A stretch of 9,778 bases of DNA from DASPKW01 sp038244055 (GTDB taxonomy: Bacteria > Planctomycetota > Phycisphaerae > Tepidisphaerales > Tepidisphaeraceae), in NCBI GenBank assembly GCA_038244055.1, contig JBBRTW010000259.1, positions 1 to 9,778 of the forward strand. Reading direction: 5' to 3'. Of this stretch, positions 1 through 5,860 are shown one piece after another (the first letter of the stretch is position 1; the number at the start of each line of letters is the position of its first letter). Position numbers and translations under genes: made by a program. A model generated the notes under the pieces. It worked only from the letters and a program-made list of their open reading frames with translations. It was not told the DNA's origin and ran no database searches.

Positions 1-849
1 ATGAACCCGCTGCGGGCGCGCGATGGCGGGGTGCTGGTGCGGGCGGGGCAGACGGAGGGGTCGGTCGATCTGGCGCGGCTGGCGGGCCTCAAGCCGGCGG
101 CGGTGATCTGCGAAATCATGCGCGATGATGGGGAGATGGCGCGGCGGCCGGAGTTGGAGGATTTCTGCGCGCTGCACAAGGTGAAGATGTGTACGATCGC
201 CGATCTGATCTCATTCCGGCTCAGGAGCGAGCAGTTCGTCAAGCGCGTGGAGACGATCGCGATGCCGACGCGCTGGGGGGAGTTCACGCTGCATGCCTAC
301 GAGAGCATGGTCGATCTCCAGCCCCACCTGGCGATGTGCAAGGGCGGTGTCGGCGACCTGGACCCGGCCACGGGCAAGTCGCTGATCCACGAAGAGCCCG
401 TGCTGGTGCGCGTGCATAGCGAATGCCTGACCGGGGATGTCTTCGGAAGCTGCAAATGCGATTGCGGTTCGCAACTGGCGACCGCGATGCAGTCGATCGA
501 GAAGGCGGGGAAGGGCGTGCTGCTGTACTTGCGGCAGGAGGGGCGGGGCATCGGCCTGGTGAATAAATTGCATGCGTACAAGTTGCAGGAACAGGGGCTG
601 GATACGGTGGAAGCGAATGTGCGCCTGGGTCTGCCGGTGGACAAGCGCGATTACGGCATCGGCTCACAGATCTTGCGGGACCTCGGTCTGCGCAAGCTCC
701 TGATCATGACCAACAACCCTAAGAAGATTCACGGAATCGAAGGGTATGGGCTGACGATCGTGGATCAGTTGCCGCTGCAGATCGAGCCGGGGCCGTTTAA
801 CAAGAAGTATCTGGAGACGAAGAAGGAGAAGATGGGGCATACGCTGTAG
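1..849 (+). CDS. ribBA: Bifunctional riboflavin biosynthesis protein RibBA, 3' part (end of DHBP synthase domain plus complete GTP cyclohydrolase II)
   Basis: GTP cyclohydrolase II opens GTP to the pyrimidine precursor of riboflavin; the RibB half of RibBA makes 3,4-dihydroxy-2-butanone 4-phosphate from ribulose 5-phosphate. The window starts inside the gene: the first ATG falls within the conserved PLRA..GGVL block of RibB, so it is an internal Met and the true start lies upstream. Residues 1-75 (window numbering) are the C-terminal end of the RibB domain, with ICEI at 36-39. Residues from about 80 to 275 are a full RibA domain. Zinc ligands fit Cys142, Cys153 and Cys155 (SEC and KCDCG). Tyr193, Asp214 and Arg216 match the catalytic Tyr105, Asp126 and Arg128 of E. 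coli RibA at identical spacing. NNPKKIHGIEGYG is the usual RibA C-terminal signature. The RibB metal-binding His of GHTEA is Gln17 here (see findings). The stop is followed after 50 bases by the peptidase gene on the same strand. Confidence 0.95.
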   Translation: MNPLRARDGGVLVRAGQTEGSVDLARLAGLKPAAVICEIMRDDGEMARRPELEDFCALHKVKMCTIADLISFRLRSEQFVKRVETIAMPTRWGEFTLHAYESMVDLQPHLAMCKGGVGDLDPATGKSLIHEEPVLVRVHSECLTGDVFGSCKCDCGSQLATAMQSIEKAGKGVLLYLRQEGRGIGLVNKLHAYKLQEQGLDTVEANVRLGLPVDKRDYGIGSQILRDLGLRKLLIMTNNPKKIHGIEGYGLTIVDQLPLQIEPGPFNKKYLETKKEKMGHTL

Positions 850-899
850 GGGAATCGCCCAATTGCGTGCGGAGCGGGCTCAAGGAATAATCGCGGGCA

Positions 900-3044
900 A
901 TGAATTCGAATCAACTCCGGTGGTGGCGCGGCGCGGGTCTGTCGATTCTGCTGATGGTTGTGTCCGGCTGCCGGATGGGGGCCGATGCGCCGGGCAGCGC
1001 ATCAACGGCGCTCACCCCGCCTCTGGCGAAGCGGATTCCCAAAACCATCGATCAGCATGGCGAGAAGCGGGTGGATGATTATTTCTGGCTGCGCGACAAG
1101 GAAAATCCCCAGACGATCAAATACCTGGAGGCCGAGAATGCTTACACCGATGCGGTGATGAAACCGGCCAGGGAGCTCGAAGACGGGCTCTACAAGGAGA
1201 TGCTGGCGCGGATCAAGGAGGATGATGCGGAGGTGCCTTGGCGCAAGGGGAACTGGCTTTATTACCAGCGCACTGAGAAGGGTAAGCAGTACCCAATCTA
1301 CTGCCGCAAGATGCTCGAGCACTCGGCCGGCGGCGGGGAGACGGTCACCATTGATGTGAATGAACTGGCGACCGGCAAGGATTTTTATGAGATCGGCACC
1401 TACGAGATCAGCGAGGATGGGAACCTGCTGGCGTATAGCGAAGACATCACCGGGTTCCGTCAGTTCACGCTGCGGGTGAAGAATCTGGCGACCGGAAAGA
1501 CTCTGGAAGACAAGATCGAAAAGGTGGATGGCGCGGAATGGTCGAAGGATGGAAAGACGCTTTTCTACGTCGTCGAAGACGAGGCCAAACGGCCCTATCG
1601 ACTCTACCGGCATGCGCTGGGGTCGGCCGTCAAGGAGGATGCCCTGATCTATGAAGAAACCGATCGGCTTTATGAACTGGCCGTCAGCAAGACGCGGAGT
1701 GGCGGGTACATCGTCGCGACGTCAGTGAGCAAGACGACGGCCGAAACGCGGGTGATCCCGGCCGATCGCCCCGATGCCAAGCCCGTCATCATCGCGCCCC
1801 GCCGGGAGGGGCACGAGTATTACCTCGATCAGCACGGCGATCGCTTCTACATTCGCACCAACGACAAAGGCCCGAATTTCCGGCTCGTGCGCGTGGCGGC
1901 CGATCAGCCGGGGCAGGATAAATGGGAAGAGGTCCTGCCCCACCGCGATGATGTGACGTTGGAAGGCGTCGATTGCTTCAAGGGCGGCCTGGTCCTGTTC
2001 GAGCGGAGCAATGCGCTGCCGCTGATTCGCTTCCTCGACCCGGCCACGCTCAAGGCGCGGAATGTCGAATTCCCCGAGAAAGTCTATTCGATCTGGGCCG
2101 GGCGCAATGAAGAGTACGAGGCCGGCGCGGTCCGCTTCGGCTATCAATCGTTCCTCACGCCTTCCTCCACTTACGACTGCGATCTGGTCACCGGCAAACT
2201 GACACTCATGAAGCGGAAGGAAGTGCTGGGTGGCTACGATCCATCGAAATATGTCTCCGAGCGCCTCTTCGCCACCGCGGCCGATGGGGCCAAGGTGCCG
2301 ATCACGCTCGTGCGCCGGAAGGATCAACCCGCCGGCCCGCATCCGCTCTTGCTGGAGGGGTATGGCGCCTACGGTTTCCCGCAGGATATCTACTTCTCAT
2401 CGCCGGGTTTGTCGCTGCTGGATCGCGGCGTCACCCTGGCCGTGGCCCATCCGCGCGGCGGCGGAGATTACGGCCGGCGCTGGTACGACGCGGGGAAAAT
2501 GATGAACAAGAAAAACACCTTCTCCGATTTCATTGCCTGCGCCGATCATCTGGTCAAAGCCGGTTACACCACCCACGACAAGATGGCCATCACCGGCGCC
2601 AGCGCGGGCGGTCTCCTGATCGGCGCGGTACTGAACGCGCGCCCCGATTTGTGCAGGGTGGCGCTGATGGATGTGCCTTTCGTCGATGTGCTCAACACGA
2701 TGAGCGATGACACGCTGCCCCTGACGACGCAGGAGTACATCGAATGGGGCAACCCGACGATCAAGTCCGAGTACGACTACATCAAAAGCTATTGCCCCTA
2801 CACCAACCTCCACAAGGCCGACTACCCCGCCATGCTGGTGCGGACGAGCTTGAACGACAGCCAGGTGCTGTTTCACGAGCCGGTCAAGTACGTCGCAAAA
2901 ATGCGCGTGACGCGGACGGATCATCACACGCTGCTGCTCAAAGTAAACATGGGCGCGGGCCATGGCGGTTCATCGGGGCGATACGATGCCCTGCATGAGA
3001 CGGCGTTTCAGGATGCGTTTTTGCTGAGGGAGTTGGGGCTTTGA
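900..3044 (+). CDS. ptrB: Oligopeptidase B-type S9A serine peptidase, predicted lipoprotein
   Basis: A 714-residue prolyl-oligopeptidase-family enzyme, closest by motif to oligopeptidase B, which cleaves short peptides after Arg or Lys. Residues 1-24 form a lipoprotein signal: basic start, hydrophobic core, lipobox VSGC with Cys24 as the lipid site. The mature part starts with the OpB-like segment R-I-P and DYFWLRD (near 60-66). A beta-propeller region fills about 110-425 and the alpha/beta hydrolase domain the rest, with RGGGDYG near 519-525. The triad is Ser568 (GASAGG), Asp653 (NDSQV) and His688 (GHGG). Spacings of 85 and 35 residues equal those of E. coli OpB (532, 617, 652). Of the acidic substrate-pocket residues, Glu612 and Asp496 are kept, but the partners are Ile614 and Tyr498. 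An AAGGA lies 13 bases before the ATG, a rather long spacing. The gene follows ribBA by 50 bases and converges with the ATPase gene. Trypsin-like specificity is likely but not certain. Confidence 0.93.
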   Translation: MNSNQLRWWRGAGLSILLMVVSGCRMGADAPGSASTALTPPLAKRIPKTIDQHGEKRVDDYFWLRDKENPQTIKYLEAENAYTDAVMKPARELEDGLYKEMLARIKEDDAEVPWRKGNWLYYQRTEKGKQYPIYCRKMLEHSAGGGETVTIDVNELATGKDFYEIGTYEISEDGNLLAYSEDITGFRQFTLRVKNLATGKTLEDKIEKVDGAEWSKDGKTLFYVVEDEAKRPYRLYRHALGSAVKEDALIYEETDRLYELAVSKTRSGGYIVATSVSKTTAETRVIPADRPDAKPVIIAPRREGHEYYLDQHGDRFYIRTNDKGPNFRLVRVAADQPGQDKWEEVLPHRDDVTLEGVDCFKGGLVLFERSNALPLIRFLDPATLKARNVEFPEKVYSIWAGRNEEYEAGAVRFGYQSFLTPSSTYDCDLVTGKLTLMKRKEVLGGYDPSKYVSERLFATAADGAKVPITLVRRKDQPAGPHPLLLEGYGAYGFPQDIYFSSPGLSLLDRGVTLAVAHPRGGGDYGRRWYDAGKMMNKKNTFSDFIACADHLVKAGYTTHDKMAITGASAGGLLIGAVLNARPDLCRVALMDVPFVDVLNTMSDDTLPLTTQEYIEWGNPTIKSEYDYIKSYCPYTNLHKADYPAMLVRTSLNDSQVLFHEPVKYVAKMRVTRTDHHTLLLKVNMGAGHGGSSGRYDALHETAFQDAFLLRELGL

Positions 3045-3107
3045 TCGCAGGTTAATTTGATGGCTAGATATCCCAATACGGCGTGGTTGAAACCGACCTT
3101 CTGCCGA
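3045..3107. other. Short convergent intergenic region without a visible terminator
   Basis: Sixty-three bases separate the stops of the convergent peptidase and ATPase genes. I looked for a GC-rich hairpin followed by a T-run on either strand and found only a GGTT/AACC inverted repeat with a two-base gap, too tight to form a hairpin. Transcripts may end by another mechanism or overlap here. Confidence 0.5.
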
Positions 3108-4340
3108 CTAGAAATCAATGTTCACGCCTGGCTTTGTCTGCCGCCGGATAAACGCACTTAGCAGAGGTACGGCGAATGAGTATTTTCCATGTCGATTTCG
3201 ATAAATCAGACCTGCGTCTGATAGTGCGGACAGCATCTGGTTGACATGGCTGCTGCTAAACGGCTTTGGTATCGACCGATTGGAAAAGCACTCAAAAACC
3301 TCCTGCACACTAAACTCGGCATCACAGTTCGGCAATTGCGCAATAATTCCGAGGAGATCCCGCTGGCGATCCGTAGCGCGCGCCCAGCGACCGGCAAAAA
3401 AATCAGAGTCCAGTTTCCGGATAATTGCGTCCACGGGTATTCCTGGGACAGGCTTTCCGGCATCAATGTGTTGGGACCAAATGTCATATACTTCGCGACA
3501 GACGTACTGAACAAAATAGGGGTATCCTCGCGTTGTCTCCCAGATAGTTTGGATGGACCCTTCGGAGAGCTTTACTGGGCAGGCGTGTTTTTCGATGGGC
3601 CTCTTTATCGCCTCACGGGTTTCTTTTTCGTTCAACGGCTCAAGGAAGATCACTCGAAACATTCGTTCAGAATAGGTTCGGGCCTCGACGAGTTTCGGAA
3701 ACAACGTCGGGAGGCCAGTCAGTGCAAGCATGAACGGGATGTCTTTGCGCTGCAATGACTGAAAAACGTCTAACATCAGCGACAATGGGTACTGGTCCTT
3801 GGCAGCGTGATCGGCAAGATTCTGGGCTTCATCGTAGGCGAAAATGATGCCCTTCTTTCCAAGTGACTGGATCTGGGCCCAGATTAATTCGAGTACCGCC
3901 TTCAGTTTGTCCGCCGCGAGCCCCGGTGTTCCCACATAGATTTCCCGCAGCGTTGCAAAGTCCAATTTGGTTTCGATAGTAAGAATCTCTTTTGTCAGCC
4001 CATACTTCGGTTGGTTTTGCGTTGAAACAACAATTGAAGACGTCACGACCGACAGGTCGGTGAGCAGCCGAATGGCCAAATGTTCTTCCGTAATGCTCAT
4101 CGATTCTGACAAGTCCGTCCCCGCCCACAACCAGCCGGATTGGATCGCCATCGGCTTGAATGTTTCCAAGAGTACGGTTTTTCCGAGCCCTCGCAGTCCG
4201 GTGAGAATCAGATTCTCCAGAACAGTTTCCTGCCCGAGTAGGCGGTTAAACTCTCTCGTTTCCTCCTCGCGCCCCGCAAGGTATGGAGGCATATGACCCG
4301 CGCCAGGGCGGAACGGATTTCTGAATTTTGCATCTGCCAT
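3108..4340 (-). CDS. ORC/CDC6-like AAA+ ATPase with C-terminal winged-helix region
   Basis: A 410-residue P-loop ATPase of the broad AAA_16 / ORC-CDC6-like group; its cellular role is not known. It opens with NPFRPGAG (8-15) and a GRE motif (23-25), a typical entry to this family. Walker A is GLRGLGKT at 48-55 (Lys54, Thr55). Walker B is IIFAYDEA at 165-172 (Asp170, Glu171). A sensor-1-like stretch LALTGLP lies at 205-211, and Arg221 or Arg226 could act as the arginine finger. Residues from about 320 to 400 look like a winged helix (DRQRDLLGII, then SSSHVNQMLSALSDAGLI). There is no signal peptide or membrane segment, so it should be cytoplasmic and could bind DNA. The start at 4340 fits the family's N-terminus but has only a weak ribosome site. 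GC is lower than in its neighbours, no partner gene is adjacent, and the upstream region carries three repeated motifs. It may be a regulator, a replication-related protein of a former element, or a STAND-like defence ATPase. Confidence 0.88.
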   Translation of the reverse strand: MADAKFRNPFRPGAGHMPPYLAGREEETREFNRLLGQETVLENLILTGLRGLGKTVLLETFKPMAIQSGWLWAGTDLSESMSITEEHLAIRLLTDLSVVTSSIVVSTQNQPKYGLTKEILTIETKLDFATLREIYVGTPGLAADKLKAVLELIWAQIQSLGKKGIIFAYDEAQNLADHAAKDQYPLSLMLDVFQSLQRKDIPFMLALTGLPTLFPKLVEARTYSERMFRVIFLEPLNEKETREAIKRPIEKHACPVKLSEGSIQTIWETTRGYPYFVQYVCREVYDIWSQHIDAGKPVPGIPVDAIIRKLDSDFFAGRWARATDRQRDLLGIIAQLPNCDAEFSVQEVFECFSNRSIPKPFSSSHVNQMLSALSDAGLIYRNRHGKYSFAVPLLSAFIRRQTKPGVNIDF

Positions 4341-4344
4341 AAAA

Positions 4345-4378
4345 TTAACCCATCGCCTAAAATTACCCCTTCGGCTAA
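4345..4378 (-). repeat. Two tandem copies of the TTAGNNGAWGGGNTAA motif in the ATPase leader
   Basis: Read on the - strand, TTAGCCGAAGGGGTAA (4378 to 4363) and TTAGGCGATGGGTTAA (4360 to 4345) are 16-base copies. With the two Ts after each, they repeat with an 18-base period and run almost to the ATPase ATG at 4340. The ends TTA and TAA are complementary, so the sites have partial dyad character, but the core GAWGGG is directional. They could be operator sites for the ATPase's own winged helix or for an unlinked regulator, or an RNA-level leader element. Confidence 0.75.
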
Positions 4379-4412
4379 TTTTACCTCCATACTATCGAAA
4401 TCGCCAGGGAAA

Positions 4413-4441
4413 ATTATAGAGGGTTATAAACTTAGCCCATC
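4413..4441 (-). promoter_or_regulatory. Predicted promoter of the ATPase gene
   Basis: A perfect -10 hexamer TATAAT lies on the - strand at 4418 to 4413. The hexamer 17 bases upstream (4441 to 4436) is GATGGG, a poor -35 that is part of the third motif copy. A good -10 with a poor -35 overlapped by a repeated site suggests a regulated promoter. Transcription would begin near 4406, giving a leader of about 65 bases that contains the two tandem motif copies. Confidence 0.6.
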
Positions 4442-4447
4442 ATCTAA
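4432..4447 (-). repeat. Third copy of the 16-bp motif, over the -35 position
   Basis: On the - strand this reads TTAGATGATGGGCTAA and matches the two leader copies at 12 of 16 fixed positions (TTAG, GA, GGG, TAA), with A or T at a thirteenth. It is in the same orientation as the other two and 69 bases upstream of the nearer one. Its GATGGG core sits exactly 17 bases before the -10 box, where a -35 hexamer would be. Confidence 0.75.
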
Positions 4448-4450
4448 GCG

Positions 4451-4497
4451 ATTGTTGATATGACATAAGTTGTTTATTAATAATTATTTACAACAAT
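4451..4497. other. AT-rich segment with inverted repeats
   Basis: ATTGTTG (4451-4457) and CAACAAT (4491-4497) form a perfect 7-bp inverted repeat. They flank an AT-rich stretch that includes the self-complementary decamer TTATTAATAA and a shorter GTTGT/ACAAC pair (4469-4473 and 4490-4494). It could be an upstream regulatory or easily melted region of the ATPase gene, or simply part of AT-rich acquired DNA. No DnaA box (TTATCCACA) was seen. Confidence 0.4.
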
Positions 4498-4528
4498 ACT
4501 TCGCATTGCTGTTGCCCAATTGATGCCC

Positions 4529-4564
4529 GAAAACAAAAACGGGTGACTCTTTCGAGCCGCCCGT
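4529..4564 (-). terminator. Intrinsic terminator of the yajC-secDF-lysM operon
   Basis: On the - strand the sequence forms a 7-bp stem, ACGGGCG with CACCCGT (one G-T wobble), then a one-base mismatch, a 3-bp stem CTC/GAG and a GAAA tetraloop. It is followed at once by TTTTTGTTTT. It begins 37 bases after the LysM stop and separates that gene from the downstream ATPase gene on the same strand, which therefore needs its own promoter. Confidence 0.87.
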
Positions 4565-4601
4565 CAGCATTGCATTTGAAAATTCCGAACGACCTTGAGA
4601 A

Positions 4602-5765
4602 CTACTTCGCCTGATTATCCTCCCCCGGGCTGTTGGCGGGAGTGCCATCGGTCGGCCGGCTATCCAGCCGCGAATCGACCCGGCCGGCGACATTGGCGGC
4701 CGCGGGCGTGCTGGCGGCGGGGGCGATGGCCAGCGGATGCTCGGGCAGTTCGAGGATCGCGCCGAGTTTGAGCCGGCGCGGGTCGGGGCCGATCACCGAC
4801 TTATTGTGATCGTAGAGGCGGTCGGCCAGCGTGCCCTTGCCGTAGAGCTTCTGGGAGATCCTGTAGAGGCTGTCGCCGGATTGGACTTTGTACTGGCGGG
4901 CGGGGTCGATCTTCACATCGGCCGGGGCGGGGGTTGCGCCGCTGGCGCGGGTTTCGGGCGTGGCGGCTTTGACTTCATCGAGCGAGGGGAGCTTGATGAC
5001 CGTGCCGAGCTTGATGTTGTTCGGGTTGACGGTGGGGTTGGCCTGGAGGATGTAGGAGAAGTACGAAGCCTTGCCGTAGACGGCTGCGGTGATGGAGGAG
5101 AACGTCTCACCGGACTGGATCACATGGGTGCGAGCGCCGGGCGCGGCCGGGATGGGCTGGGTCGGGATCGCATCGGGCGAGCCGCCGCCACTCAGCATCG
5201 GCCGGATCGGGTTGGAACGGGCCGATCCGAGCGCGGGAGCATCGGTGCTGACGCCACCGCCCCACGCGGCGGCGGGGTCGTAGTGGGTGGCATGCTGCTC
5301 GGCGGAGCCGGCCGCCGGTCCGGTCTCGATAACTTCATGGCCCTGGATGGAAACGGGCTCGGGTTTGGCGGTTTCGCCCGCCTTGCCGGCGACGGGGGTG
5401 CCGCGCGCGGCGGTGTCGCCGTTATTGAGCTTCTTGTTCCAGTCGGCATTGCCGGCGCCGGAAGCGGTCTCAGTGCCCTTGGCGGCCACCGGCGTTTCGA
5501 CCTTCTTATCAGGAATCGAGCCGGTTTTGGGAGCTGGGGATGTTCCACCCGCAACCGCGCCGGTCTTCCCGCCGACTTGATCGTCGGAAGTCAGATCGCC
5601 GGGTTGGGCGACATCCCCGCTAGAACCCGAACCGGTCATGGCGGGATCGCCATTGGCCAGATTCGCGCCCTTCTTATTTCCGGGGGGGGTTACGAGCAGG
5701 TAAACGACGAGTAAGGCCACCAGCCCGCCGCCGATGACCATGCCGAGCTTCACTTCCTTGCGCAT
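4602..5765 (-). CDS. Membrane-anchored protein with two LysM domains
   Basis: A 387-residue envelope protein, probably tethering to or sensing peptidoglycan. The start at 5765 is chosen because AAGGAG lies 8 bases before it and a membrane helix follows at once; an upstream in-frame ATG at 5819 lacks such a site. Residues 1-6 are basic, 7-25 are one hydrophobic helix (VIGGGLVALLVVYLLV), and no signal-peptidase site is evident, so it is likely an N-in anchor with the rest outside the cytoplasm. Residues 27-210 are low-complexity Gly, Ala, Pro, Thr and Ser linker. LysM 1 covers about 212-260 (HVIQSGETFSSI to IKLP). LysM 2 covers about 291-342 (YKVQSGDSLYRI to LELPEH). The last 40 residues are disordered. 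No hydrolase domain is present, so any enzymatic partner is elsewhere. It is the last gene of the yajC-secDF group, 95 bases behind secDF and before a strong terminator. LysM domains bind N-acetylglucosamine-containing glycans; the specific role is unknown. Confidence 0.88.
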   Translation of the reverse strand: MRKEVKLGMVIGGGLVALLVVYLLVTPPGNKKGANLANGDPAMTGSGSSGDVAQPGDLTSDDQVGGKTGAVAGGTSPAPKTGSIPDKKVETPVAAKGTETASGAGNADWNKKLNNGDTAARGTPVAGKAGETAKPEPVSIQGHEVIETGPAAGSAEQHATHYDPAAAWGGGVSTDAPALGSARSNPIRPMLSGGGSPDAIPTQPIPAAPGARTHVIQSGETFSSITAAVYGKASYFSYILQANPTVNPNNIKLGTVIKLPSLDEVKAATPETRASGATPAPADVKIDPARQYKVQSGDSLYRISQKLYGKGTLADRLYDHNKSVIGPDPRRLKLGAILELPEHPLAIAPAASTPAAANVAGRVDSRLDSRPTDGTPANSPGEDNQAK

Positions 5766-5773
5766 ACAGGGGA

Positions 5774-5779
5774 CTCCTT
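5774..5779 (-). promoter_or_regulatory. Shine-Dalgarno site that fixes the LysM gene start
   Basis: AAGGAG on the - strand, 8 bases before the ATG at 5765, within GGAAGGAGTCC. It is the clearest ribosome site in the window and argues for the inner ATG over the one 54 bases upstream. Confidence 0.85.
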
Positions 5780-5860
5780 CCCACAAGGCTCGATGGTTCC
5801 GGCCAATCGAACCCGGCAATCCGCCGAACCCGACTGTACCGTTGAAATGTCAAATCAGGC

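Noticed and set aside
3052..3067. A possible fourth copy of the 16-bp motif (TTAATTTGATGGCTAG) after the peptidase stop
   Set aside because: It matches only with one insertion and one deletion relative to the consensus, so chance is the better explanation.
4737..5714. Open frame on the + strand (325 codons) opposite the LysM gene
   Set aside because: Gly- and Arg-rich mirror of the low-complexity LysM linker; the real gene has a strong ribosome site, a membrane anchor and two LysM domains on the other strand.
5766..5819. Longer LysM protein starting at the ATG at 5819
   Set aside because: The extra 18 residues are polar, precede the basic start and membrane helix, and lack a ribosome site, whereas the ATG at 5765 has AAGGAG at 8 bases.
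5793..5860. T-arm-like GGGTTCGAT and a GGTTC/GAACC hairpin between secDF and the LysM gene
   Set aside because: No cloverleaf, acceptor stem or anticodon arm can be drawn around it, and the hairpin is short with no T-run, so it is neither a tRNA nor an intrinsic terminator.
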